Shown here in pieces: positions 32,673 to 45,575 of a stretch of 64,000 bases of DNA; the stretch's first letter is position 1, and the number at the start of each line of letters is the position of its first letter. Position numbers and translations under genes: made by a program. A model generated the notes under the pieces. The model ran no database searches and was not told the origin of the DNA. It saw only the letters and a program-made list of their open reading frames with translations. This DNA is from Cytospora piceicola. Its lineage: Eukaryota > Ascomycota > Sordariomycetes > Diaporthales > Cytosporaceae. Location of the stretch: assembly GCA_023375675.1 (NCBI GenBank), contig JALQBC010000047.1, positions 62,001 to 126,000 on the forward strand. Direction: 5' to 3'.

Positions 32673-33839
32673 GAGGCGATAATTTCCGATTTTAGCAGGT
32701 CTCGGCTTTTAAGACATTATCTTATATATATTTTTAAAGTGTATTTTCGAGGTTAAGACCTGTTTCTAAAGCAATTTCGATATTTAGATTAAGTTTTTAA
32801 AATATATATAATTTAAGTTCGAGGTAAAACCCTTTATTAGCCCCTTCTTTCCCTCCCTTTTATTAAGGTTAGGGGTTTTATAGCCTATATAATTTTAACG
32901 CCTGCCTCGGTAGTCGAACCTGTTCCGGGGTTCTATCGGGCGATATACTTACGTCGAACCTTTAGCTATATAAACTTACTTTTTTACTTCTTATCTTTAA
33001 TTCTATTTTTCTTTTTTATAACTAACTTTTTTAACTTTTTAGCTATTAATTTATATTAATAAGTATTAACTTAAAATTAAAGGTTAAAACTATAAAGTAA
33101 ATTTAAAAGCTAGATCGAAAATACTATTTAAAAAAGAAAAAACTAAAGTAAAGTTAAAAGCTTTAGCTAAGCTAAAGGCTTTAGCTAAATTAAAAGCCTC
33201 GGCCGAGCCTTTTACTTTATTCTGTTATTTAAGTAAGAAAAAACTAAGTAATATTATCGTTTTAAATAGCAATAATAAATAGTTTAAACTTAATACGTTT
33301 ATTAGTATCGTATTTAGTAATACGTATAAAGCTTAAAAGACCGGAAACGTTAATATTATTATAATTTAGTTTTTATAAAACTATTTTAGATTAAACCGGG
33401 ACTTAAAAATACTACCTATTTTCTCGGACTTAAAATAATTCCCGGAGGTTATCGATAAAACGACGTTTAAAGCTATTACTAATACTTTAAGTATATTATA
33501 AAAGTATAGGCTTTTTATAAATTTCGGATTCTTATTTATATATAAAATCTATATTAAAAAGGATAAAAGTAACTATTTAGTTTTAAATTAATAAAACCTA
33601 GTACCGGATACCTTTACTTTCCGGGAAAAGTAGCCTTAAAGTCTTTTTAAAAATAAGGTAAAAAGTAATTTTAACTTTATCGGCTATAAATATAATAAAG
33701 TTATATTATTTTATTTACTTATAGTTATTAAGAAAAGTATAGAAATTATCGGTAAAATCTTTAGCTTTAATAAAGTAAAATATATATATATATATTAAAC
33801 TTATATCGGTAAGTAAGTAACCTTTTTCCTTTATATCCG

Positions 33840-34165
33840 GTTAATATTAAATAATACCGATAGACCTTAATAATTTTAATACTATTTAGTATTAATAAAC
33901 CTCGATAATCTTATACTATTTAGTATTAATAGACCTCGATAATTTTAGTATTATTTAATACTAATAAGACTTAAATAAACTTAGTACTATTTAATATTAA
34001 CAGACTTTAATAAACTTAGTATTATTTAATACTAACCGACCTTAATAATTTTAATACTATTTAATATTAATAAGACTTAATTAATTAATTTAATATTAAA
34101 TAGTACTAATAGACCTCGATAGTTTTAATACCTTTTAGTATTAACTACTTATAAATAGTACTAAT
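33840..34165. repeat. Tandem repeat, about 34-35 bp period, around eight diverged copies
   Basis: Each copy has a core TATTTA(G/A)TATTAAT followed by a (A/T)GACCTCGATAATTTTAGTAC-like spacer. Copies differ mainly by A/G and C/T changes, as expected if RIP acted on an older array. Single and paired copies of the same core recur elsewhere in the block, for example near 35.5, 36.0, 37.9 and 53.1 kb. Confidence 0.7.
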
Positions 34166-37100
34166 AACTTTATAACATATATATTCTATAGCCCTTTAAT
34201 TAAAGCTAAACTATATAAGTTTTAGTTATACTTATATACTTTAACAGATATATATAGATAATATATCGAACTAGTTAAAAGGTTTTAAAACCTTAACTTA
34301 AAGCAGATTTATAAGTCGGTATTTAGTAACTTAAAATAGCCGGTTTATTTAATTAGAAATAGTAACGTCGGAATACCTTAACTTAAGAAAATTAATATAA
34401 ACGCGACTATAAATATAGCGATTTTATAATATTTCGCCTATTACCTTATAGGTATTTATTTAGATATAAAAGGTATTAAGCGGTATAAACGCTATAAACT
34501 AAGTAAAGAATTTCTATAAGGCTTTTTATATAATAACTTATTTTATAGCTTTATATTATACTTAGTATATATCCGATAGCGGTATACTTTTAAGTTTATT
34601 ACTATTAAGAAGTTCGATAAGTTAAACTCGAATAAAAAGCCTTCCGGTAATAAAAATACTATTTAAACTTATATATATACTACTATTATATAATATAGAC
34701 GATTTATAAGCGATAACGCCGAAAGTATCCCGGATAATACGACCTTTTAGTCGGTTATAGATATATTTATAGTATTCTGTTAACTATATAATAAAATAGA
34801 AAACGTTTTTATCGAAGTTTTAAAAAACGTTTATTAAAACCTTTAACGCTATATAAAATTCTTAGCTAAAGTATTTTAATATAGCCGGTTAAACTATAGT
34901 TATATAAAAGGCTATTAGCGAGACTATAAAGCTAAGGTCTTTAACGTTATAGCTAATATTCTCTTTATAAACTATTAAACGGTATTAGCTATAGTCGAAG
35001 AGATTTATACTTAAGGTCTTTTAAAAAAGCTATATATTACGTTTATCCGGAATAAAGATATTTTTTAAAACTTTAGAATTTTACTACTTAAAACCTTTAA
35101 TATTAAGTAGTATATCGCCGGCCTTAATATAAACGTCGTTATACTTACTATAAGTATTAAAGAAGATAACGAAAAGGTCGATAAAGACGGTAACGACGCT
35201 TTTATATAAAGTAAGTACTAAAATAAACTAAAATAATATTATATAGTATTAGGTTTTTTACTTTTTTAACTCTTAATTAATATCGATTTTATAATTATAC
35301 TCGATAAACTTAATATATATAATAAAAAGGCTAAAGGTAACGTTAAGTATTAAAACCTTTATATAAACCGGTAAAACAGTAAAGATAAAAAGCTTTTAAA
35401 TCTATATAGTATTAAACTTAAAGAGTTTTAAGTTATCGGTAAGCCTTATTTCTTAATTAACACTTATTAATACTAATATTAATACTTTCTGTACTTTTTA
35501 ATACTAACCTACTTTAATATAGTTTATATATTAACTAACTAATTAAATATATATTACTTACGACTTATAATAAATAACGCGATATATAACGCTCTACTTA
35601 TTAATAAGGTCGGTATAAATAAAACCTTCGTTTTTTTAATAAAACGTAAAATAGCTATTAATAACTATTTAGCTGTTTTAGCCGAGCTAAACTTTACTAA
35701 AGATAAAAATACCGGAAAGCGTATAAAGTTATATATACTTATAATACTTATACTACCTACTACTATTATCGAGTAGTACTTTAACGAGATTTACCGGTTC
35801 TTTCTATTAAAAACCTTTTATATCCGGTTTTATTATAGTTCGAAAAGTAATACTAATTATAACTTCGGTCTTTAATAGGCTATAATAATAACCGACTAGC
35901 TTTATACCGAAATAAAGCTTACTATTTAAGAAAAGAATACTTCGAAAGTAAAATTTAAGCTTTAAAATTAATATTAAATAGTACTAATATCTTTCTTTTT
36001 ATCGGTACTATTTAATATTAACTACTTTAATTAATTATTAACGGTTAAATATAAAACAGAATATATATAAAATCTAACTTTTCTTTTACTTTACCTCGGT
36101 ATTCTAAATATTAAAAAAGACTTAAAGCTTTAGCTTTATTAAAAAGAAAGGTAATTTATTATTCGACTATAGCTTATAAAAATATAATATATAAGACTTA
36201 ATTTAAAAGTTTAACGAAAAGAAAATAGCTTATATTCGTAAAATAGTATCGGACGTATATAAAAATAAGTCTTTTTAACGTAAAGCAGATATAGTATAAA
36301 AGCTAGACTTACTTTTTAATAAAGAAAAGGCAGACTTTAGGTTTCGCGTTTTAAAAAACCGGGAAGTTTATAACGCCGACTGTATTAATAATAGTATTAA
36401 CGATAAGCTACTTCGAGTAAAACGACTAAGTTAACGATAATAGTATAAAAGCTAAGTATTAAGTTAGTTTATTCGGTAAAAAGCTCGGAATTCTTATTAA
36501 TATTTATAATAAACTATTCTTTATATAAATAAATACCGGTAAGCCTTTAATATTTATAAACGAAAAAATAAAAAAAGATAAACCTATAATACTTAAGTTC
36601 TTTAACTATTATTAAATAATATAGTTCTTACTTAAGTTTTACTTTTAATATATTATTTTCGATAAATACTAAATAATATAAAACTTTTATACCGGATAGT
36701 TTTAGCTTATATATATAATAATCCGCGTAGCTTATTAGTTAAACTATAAGAATAAAAAAACTAGCTTAGCCTTTTTAATTATAATATCCGCTACGTTTAT
36801 TATTAATAAAATTATAAACTATTATAGTTTTACTTTTCTATTTTAGTAAAATATAGACTTAAATAGTATAGCTTTCTTTAAGAAAGAGCTTATAATAGAT
36901 ATTAAAAACAACGTTTTAAAGTTTTTATCGAAAGCTATATCTTAAGAATAGAAGATAACGTTTACTTATACGTATATATATTATAGTTAGTAATAATAAA
37001 CGTTATCTTTCGGCTTATAAAGTATACGGAATACCGGCGAGAACTATAACAGTCGAAATATTATAAAGGTAATACTTTAGTATATCGAAATACGTTAAAA

Positions 37101-37857
37101 GATAAATATAATTACCTACCTTTTTAAATATATTAATAATAAGCTTTAACTAGTTTACCCTTATAATAATATCTTTTTATATATAATAAAGATATATAAG
37201 CTAAAATACAGAATTAATAAGTATTTTATAGATAATTATATAAATAACTACTTTTAAAACTTTATACTAAGTAATAATAACGCCGGTATAATTAAAAATA
37301 AGATTAAGCTACTTTTAAAGAAAGACTAAGTTAAAGTAACCGTTAATAATAGTAAAAAGGTAACGTCTTACTTAAACGCCGGTATCTTCTATATACTAAT
37401 AATCGTATCGATAAATATATTTAGTTATAATACTATATTAAGTAAAGACGTTATAAGGAATATACCGGAAGAAGTCGTTATAAGCGATTTTATCGAGTTT
37501 AGAATCTAACTAGTTTAGGTAAAAAGCGGTAAAAGAAAGAAAAAAAGTACTCGATAAGCTATTAAAGAAATAACTAACTAAAGTAATAGCCTAATCTCCT
37601 TTAACGTAAAGTATATAAACACTATCCTTTATAGTACCGGGGATTTAAGCTTATTATATCTTTAGCTTTTTATATACAGATTTAACCTATATAACTTTAT
37701 CTTTATTAAGCAAAAAGCTGTCTTTAGCTATATTATTTATAAGTTATTAATTAACTACCGTATATTAAAGCTAGTCGTTAAATAAGCCGTTAAACAGGAA
37801 AAGACTTTAGTTATAATCGTTACTTTTTAAAAGTAACTATAAATATAAATCCTTTTC

Positions 37858-37992
37858 TTATTAATACTATTTAATATTAATAACCTTTAATCTTATTCGT
37901 ATTATTTAATACTAATAACCTTTTCTCTTATTAATATTAAATAGTATTAACGGTCTTCCTTTTATTCGTACTATTTAGTATTAATAACTTTT
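37858..37992. repeat. Short cluster of the ACTATTTAATATTAA core motif
   Basis: Four copies of the motif seen in the 33.84-kb array occur here at about 30-35 bp intervals, in both orientations, joined by AACCTTT(A/T) spacers. It supports one dispersed repeat family through the block. Confidence 0.6.
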
Positions 37993-38875
37993 ATATTATA
38001 AGCTAACTATTTAATAGCCTTTTAGTTACTATTTTAAAAAAGGCCTCTTTATCGGTTTTATCGATCTATACCGGTATAACCTTATTAAAGAAAACTATAT
38101 ATATTTCTAAGTTTAATAATAGTATATTTAATATTAACGTTTTAGTATTAAACTAGCGGTATAGATCTACCGGCTTAAACCTTTACTATTATTATTACTA
38201 CGGTATTTAAGTTTAGTATCTTTAAAACTTCGGTACTACTATATAGTCTTTTAAACGCCTTATTTAAGTTAACTAATATATAAAAGTAACGTAGGTTATA
38301 CTATAGGTTAACGATACCGTTTATAACTACCTCGAGTATAAGGTATATATAAAGAAGGTATAAATATTCGCTACCGAGCTTATATTCTTCGACTAATTAA
38401 AGAAGTATATTAAGCTTAAGACCTTTATAGTATATAAAGTACTATATATTATTTAAAGCTAGCTTTTTAACCGTTACGTTTAAAATATTTATTATTTTAA
38501 GGTTATCGAAAACTTTAACTCGGTAGTTACTTATAATATTACCGAGTTTTATAAGTAGCTTAAGCTATTACTATTAAGTACTTTAAAAAAAGAACCTTTT
38601 AAGTAAGACTTTTTAAAAAAGCTCGATAATAAGTTAAATACTTTTTTTAAAACGTAGTTTACCGGTAGCGATTTTAGCTATAATCTTAGTTAAAAAGTTA
38701 TAACCGAACTTTTAACTATAACGGTTAATAAAGCTAACGAAACTATAAACTAAGTAAATAGTATATAGAAAGAGATAGCCGATATAACCTTCGGTAGTAT
38801 AAAGAAAAGGAAAGTATCGGTATTAAAGTAAATCCTCGATAGTAATAGCCTTACAGTTAAACGGCAGAAGCAAAG

Positions 38876-38967
38876 AAAGGCTAAAAAGGCTAAAAAAGCT
38901 AAAAAGGCTAAAGAAGTTAAAAAAGCCGATAAGTCTAAAGAAGCCGATAAGTCCGAAAAGGCTTAAA
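38876..38967 (+). repeat. Lys/Ala-rich coding-phase repeat, remnant of a protein tail
   Basis: One frame reads repeated Ala-Lys-Lys units, then Ala-Asp-Lys-Ser and Lys-Glu units, ending in TAA. The repeat is nine nucleotides, in phase and stop-free over about 30 codons, unlike its surroundings. It looks like the basic C-terminal tail of a lost coding sequence; its owner is unknown. Confidence 0.5.
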
Positions 38968-41900
38968 AGTTTAAGTATTTAACTTTAATAAGATATAGGT
39001 AAAGATATAATTAAGTTAAGTAAACTAGACTTTATACTTTATAAAATAACTAAATAGACAGTCGAAAGTAAAGGCTTAAAGACTTAATAGTCTTTTATAT
39101 TTAAACTTTACTTAATAAATAACCTACTTTCTTAAAACGTTTTTTTAATTAATTAGTACCTATTAGTACTATTATTTACTACTCTTTTACACTTATTAAT
39201 ACTAACTTATTATTTATAACTTATTAAAAATAGGTTTTTAAATCTTTATAACTACTATTTTAAAGTATACTAATTAAATAAATAATTACGCTTATATAAT
39301 TATAGAATAATATAACCTATATAACTTTAGTCGTTAAGCTAATAATCGAAATATTACTACTTATAATAGTTAGCCGACTTATATTACCTTTTTTTTCCGT
39401 TACTATAATTTATAATATAGTATTTACCGAAACCTTTATAGTATAAAAAGTATATAAAAATAAGCTAACTAAGTTAGTTTTAACTAAAGGTATTAAAGCT
39501 TATACCTTTTAAAACTATTTCTATAATAAACTAAATAACGTCGAAAATATCTTAGTTTAGTTTATATATACTATATAGGATATATACCTTAAGTTTAGCG
39601 GCTTTACGTATACCTTAATAAACTTTAAATTCGATAAAAAAAAGCGTTATATTTTAGCTTTTAAAATTCGAGTAATAAAAAGAAAGTAAAACGTTTTAAA
39701 ATAAAAACGTTTAATAAACGAAAGGGAAAGGCTTATAAAAGTTTTAAACTATTAGCTTAAGAATAAAGATATTAACGTATAGAAAAGCGAATAGTATATT
39801 TAAAACTAAAAGGTATAAGTCGAGAGTTAAAAACGATATATAAACGAATATATATAGTTTATCTTCTAAGCTTTTATAAAGGTTAAGTTTTCGAACGTTT
39901 AAGTTAAGTAAAATATAGGCGTTACCGAGTAGGCTGTTTTAAAAGGTAAAGCGAAAATCTAATAAGTCCGGGAAGTTATAAAGAATTTAGTTAATATCTT
40001 AAAAAGTACAGAAGCTGCGAATTAAAGGTAACTATACCCTTTTATTAACCTAACTAAAGGCTTATTAAACTATAGTATAAAAAGGTAAACGTTTACCGGT
40101 AAGAAAGACTTAAAACTTAAACTAAAAAGTAATATTTTATAAGATATAAAGTAAGATAAATAATATTACTATTTATATTATTACTTAAATAATAAACAGT
40201 ATAAAATTAATCTTTATAAAGAAATAAGCCTTCGGGATATTTAAGTAACTCGTTACTCTTTTCTATTATATTTATTATTACTATTAATATCGTTATTACT
40301 ATTATCGCTTTAATAAATATTAGTAATTATCTTTTTACTATAGAGTACTTAATATATTATTATTATATTAATAATAACGTTTATTAGTTTACGAAGTAAA
40401 ATACTTATCGACTTTATTAAGTTAATTAAACGCTTTAAGTTAGCCGGATCGAGCTTAGCCGCTGTTTTTTTAATAGCTTTAAAAAACTTACAGTTTATTA
40501 TAGCCTACCCTTTTAATATATCGCCCTCGGCCGGTTTAATAGTAGTATTAGGTCTTTATATTTAATATACCGGCGTTTAATCTTATTAGTATCGGAATAT
40601 TTAGTTATAGGAAGGACTTACTATATCGAACTATACTTTAATACCGAGAACCTTAAAGATATCGATAAGGTTATCTATAAAAAGGTTTATACTTATTAAC
40701 TGTTTTTTATTAATAATAAATAAACGCCGGAGTTTTATATCGAAAAAGCTAGTTTATAAAGTAATTTCGACCTTATTAGCCGTAGTCGAAAGCCGGGAAG
40801 TAGTATAAATTATAGCCGAAAAAATATCTTTTTTCTTAGTATTAAATATATTAACGCCGAAACGATTATAAGCGTAGTTAACTATATAACTTTTTTAAAA
40901 GCCGGCGGTAAGACGAATAAAGGTAAAGGTGTTATTAAAACGGCTTTTAAAAACGTTTAAGTTATATATAGCTTAGTAAATAACGTTATCGAAGCGGCTA
41001 TATTTATAGTTACCGGTAATAAAAGAGAGGTTATATACTTTATTTCCTTTTTTAAAGCTATAAAAAGACTTAGACTAATAGTTATAGTAGTAGCTTAAAA
41101 AAGGTAAAATAAAAGTATTTATTATAAAAGGTAAGGTATCGGTAAAAAGTTAATATATAACCGATAATAAAAAGCTTAAATTCTTCGATAAATATATAAC
41201 TAACGGTATATTAAAATATTATAAGATATTTTAAATAATAGTAACTTAGTTTAAAGTAATAAAAAGACAGGCTTACTACTATACTTACCTTTAAAAAGAT
41301 AAGCTTACCGCTTAAAGGCTTTATCTATAATAAACTATTATAGTCGGAAATAAATATAAATTATAGTTAATAAAGTTATACTATACTTTTTTATTTAGCT
41401 AATACGTTATATTAATAATACTTAAACTTTAAAAGATAAAGGTAAAACGTTATAAACTTAAAAATAACTCTTTTATAATTTAAACGTTAAAGAAGATAAG
41501 GTCGTTTATAAGTATAATAATATAATAAGATAACTATAAGAACTAAACTACTACTTTTCCTATTTAAAGACTAATAGTTATACTACTACTCTTAGCCGAA
41601 GAGTATTATTTTTTAAAATAAAATAAAAATAAAAATAAAAAAGCTATTTAAAATTAAAATAAAAATAAAAAAACTACTTAAAACTAACCTTTAAACTAAA
41701 AAAAGAACTACTATAAAACTATAAAATAAAAACTATAAAATAAAAACTATAAAAAGAAATACTATTATTATAACTGTTTAACCCGGTATTACCGTACTAT
41801 TAAAGATAAGTAACCGTTTAAGCCGCTACTCGGTATTATCTTTAAAGACTAAAACCTATTTCTTTTATAAAGTTTAAAGATCTGTATTTTTAGCTTAAGA

Positions 41901-42366
41901 TAAGTAATAAAACTATATTATACTTAACGATTACTATATTAAGATAAAATATTATAATAATCTAAAAGGTAAAGGTATTAACGAGATAAGTAGTAACTAA
42001 TACTTTATAAAGGGTTTTAAAGTTAGCTACTTAAAACTTTCTTATAGGTTTTATAGTAACTACCGGGATCGCGAAGAGTTCTATAAAAAGGTATAAATAA
42101 AGAAAAGGAGTAAAGCGTAGTAAGAGCTATATAGCCTTTAATATATATCTTTAATAGCGGCGGGTTTTATTAATAATAGTATTCTAGTATATAGATACTT
42201 AGTATATAGGTATTAAAAGGTTAACTGCTTTTAATACTTTAATACCAGGTTTTTATAATACGAAATAGTATATTTAAAAGTAGTCTTAAAGCAGATAAAG
42301 ACAAGGATAATATAGGTTATTATTATTATTCTAGCGGTATATTTATAATTAAGACTGTTTAAAACA

Positions 42367-42434
42367 TTTAAGCTTTTATTAAGAAAGCTACTTAAGGCTA
42401 GCTGCTTAAATAGCTTTCTTAATAAAAGCTTAAA
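42367..42434. repeat. Near-perfect inverted repeat, 29-bp arms, 10-nt loop
   Basis: The arms 42367-42395 and 42406-42434 are complementary at 28 of 29 positions, with loop GGCTAGCTGC. The flanks do not extend the palindrome. Such a hairpin is rare in the otherwise scrambled block. It may be the core of a foldback element, or a head-to-head repeat junction that RIP changed symmetrically. Confidence 0.75.
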
Positions 42435-43164
42435 AGAAGTAGCTAAACTTAAAACCTTAATAAGGTGTTTAAGGTAAGTAATATACTTTACTCTTAGTAT
42501 TAAACTAAGCGTAGCTTCTTATATAAAACACTTAGCTAAATATTAAGCTAGGTATTTAGGTATATATACCGCTACTATTATACTACTAATTCCCTTCTAT
42601 CTACTAAATAGCTATAGATATTACTAAGATATTCGTCGACTATTACGTTAAAAAGCTTCTGTACTTTTAACCCGAGATCCTTTACCGGAGGTTTTTAACT
42701 TTTTATACTTTACTATACTATAAAAAGTTATAAACGGCCGAAAAGTATATTAGCCTTTCGAAAGATAATATTAAAAAGGCCGTTAACCGCTTTTTCGATA
42801 CTTTCGGCTTCGACTACCTTAATAACCTACTTTATAACAGACTTTAAAAAGGCGAGCTAACTATCGGCTAGTTCTATTACTTTAAAGTCGCCGATATAAT
42901 AAAAACTACTAGTATCGATATTCTTACCTATTTAACTTTTACTTAGCTTAATATCGTCGATAACGTTATAGCGATTTACTACTTTAAAAAGTAAATAAAA
43001 AACTATCGGTAGATAGTTTATAAGTTCCTTCGAATTATAAAAAAAGGCTTAACGTTTAAGCTTAAGTAAATCCTTAACGTTATAAACCTTAAAAATTTAA
43101 CAGATATCGACTACCTTTTAAACGGTATTACGTAAGAGAATAGTAAGTTCTTATAAGTATAAAA

Positions 43165-43300
43165 TAATATTAAAAATAAGAATAAGAAAAAAGATAAAGA
43201 GGATAGAAAAAAAAAAAAAGAAAACGAAAATAAAGATAAAGATAAAAACAAGAATAAAGATAGAAACGAAAATAAAAGTAAAGACGATAAGCTATAAGGC
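43165..43300 (+). repeat. Purine-rich Lys/Asp/Asn-coding low-complexity tract
   Basis: A run of AAAGATAAAGATAAA-like units including a 13-A stretch. One frame reads Lys, Asp, Asn and Glu almost exclusively without stops for about 40 codons. It is either the linker of a lost coding sequence or simple-sequence DNA. Confidence 0.5.
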
Positions 43301-45198
43301 TTTACCGGTAGAATAAAGCTAACTAAAATAAGTAAGAAAGCTAGTTTTATAACCTGTTTATATAAGATAAAGATTATATAAGCTAAATAGTATATAACCT
43401 TTATAAGATAATAATAGATATATAAAGAACTTTACCTTTAAAGAGAGGCTTATATAAAACTAATAGATTTTATTAAAGTCTAATTCTATTTCCGGGATAG
43501 CTATCGATTTCTATATTAATATAAATACCTTTTAAGTCTTTTAAAACTATAATATAATTAATACCCTTACTTACGCTCTTATTATACTAGCTGCTCGGCT
43601 TAACTAATTTAATAAAGTAATATAAGTAATAATTATAGTATTATACGTTATTATCGCGAAAAGCTAGTAAATAGTATTACTTATAAGAGAAAGTTTATAT
43701 AGTAATAGAATCTTTATTATTATATACGTATATAATATTAAAAATAGCCGAAAGCCGTTAGTTATACTTTTATTATCGTCGGGCTTAAAGTATTACGCCG
43801 GATTACCTTATTACCTGTTACGCCGCCTTATACCTTTATATCTTACCTCTCGCCTTTTATATTACCTTACCTCTTACTTTAAACGTTACTTTATATCTCG
43901 ATTAACAGCTTACTTAACCGGTTAGCTTAACCTTTTAACCCGGACTTTTTAAAACGCTGTTAAAACTACTACGATAACTATTACGATACCTTACTTACGT
44001 ATAATACTAAAATCTTTAAAAAGGCTTACTAATAGAAAGGTATCGTTTAGCTTATATATAAGGCTAAGTAACGGCTAAACCGGCGTACTATAAAGCTTAT
44101 AAGCTTATAAGGCGTAGCGGATTATTATATTAGTACTTATATACTTTTAACTTTAAATTAAACCGCTGTACCGTTTAAAGTTTTAGTATAAAAGTTTAAG
44201 CCGGCGACGTATATTAAGATCTTATCGTTATACGTTATCTATAGAAAAGATAACTATATTATACTTTTATTTAAAGTATAAGCTTAGTTCTCGACTTAGC
44301 TTTATAATAGTATTTAGTTTAATAACTTTATCGAGTATAGGCCGTTTATTAGATATAATAAAAGCTATATATATTATAATTCGTTATATATTAACTCGAA
44401 CTATATTATATAAAAGCTATACGATATTAACTAATCTAAGATAAAGTACTATAATTATACTCTTATCCTTTACTAAAGTAGTTTTCTTATCCCGGTAAAG
44501 TGTTTAAAATATAGTTTACTTTATTTCCTTTAAGTAAGTTTTATACTTATTTATATATTATAAGCTTTAGCTAACGTAATAGTATATATTCTTTATAATA
44601 CTCGAACGTATCTCGCTTTAGATTTAAATACTTAAAAACGCTTATAAGCTATTAAAAAGTTTTACCTTTAAACGCTTATAGTAGTATACCTTTTTTACGT
44701 TTAAAGCTATACTACCCTTTTAGTTTTATAAAGGCTTCGCTATTACGTTAAACCTACGTTACGTCTATTAAGCTAAGGTATATATAAAAGTCGACCGGCT
44801 TTAGCTTATTTACCCCTTTTACTTTACGGTTAAGTCTTTTACGTAGGTTATAGTTTATTAAAGGTATTTACTTTTCCGTTACGTCGAGTAGTCGAAGGCT
44901 AGCCGGCTATTAAAAGTTTAACGTTCGGCGACTAGCTAGTAAACGTACTTTAAAGCGTAGCTTAAGCCGTCTTTAAATAAGCCGATAATAAAAAAAGTCT
45001 AATAAGCTTTATAGCCGGGGTTTTAATAGCGTTACGTAAAGACGTAACGTTTAAAGAAGTAAAGGCTATAAGTTCGAGGTCTTAAATTATAACGTTTCGA
45101 GGATTTAATTAATTAAGTATTATCGTATTATTTAAAGTATTTTATTTAAGTATTAATAAAACCTGTTTTATTAAATAGCACCTTTTAAGTTAATACGC

Positions 45199-45575
45199 CG
45201 TTACTATCTACCCGCTACCTACGTTATTATCTACTACTTACGCCTACGCCTACGCCTACTGCCTATACTATTACTGTCGCTATCGGTTAATCGCCTACTA
45301 TTACCGTTGCTTAATTATTGTTTAATACCCTGTCTACTATCTACTATCTACTACCTACGCTTACGCCTACTACCTACGCTATTACCGTCGCCGTCGGTTA
45401 ATCGCCTGCTATTACCGTTACCTAATTATTATTTAATACCCTATCTACTATCTACTATCTACTGCCTACTATCTACTACTTACGCTATCGCTATTACCGT
45501 CGCTATCGGTTAATTACCTACCGTTACCGTTACCTAATACCGTTATCTATTACTATTACTACTACTACTACTACT
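45199..45575. repeat. Complex tandem repeat with about 111-bp period and (CTA)n-type subrepeats
   Basis: Two full copies (45283-45393 and 45394-45505) and partial flanking copies share the order TCGGTTAATCGCC, ATTACCGTT, TTTAATACCCT, (CTACTAT)n and ATTACCGTCGC. A period of 111-112 keeps one plus-strand frame open (about 37-residue repeats, 45307-45513), but the peptide is low complexity and I do not call a gene. It ends in a (CTA)n run near 45555-45575. Confidence 0.7.

Noticed and set aside
34670..34730. AspAsp-like stretch (ATAGACGATTTA) that could be a reverse transcriptase active site
   Set aside because: Flanking residues do not match any reverse transcriptase block in any frame, and stops surround it.
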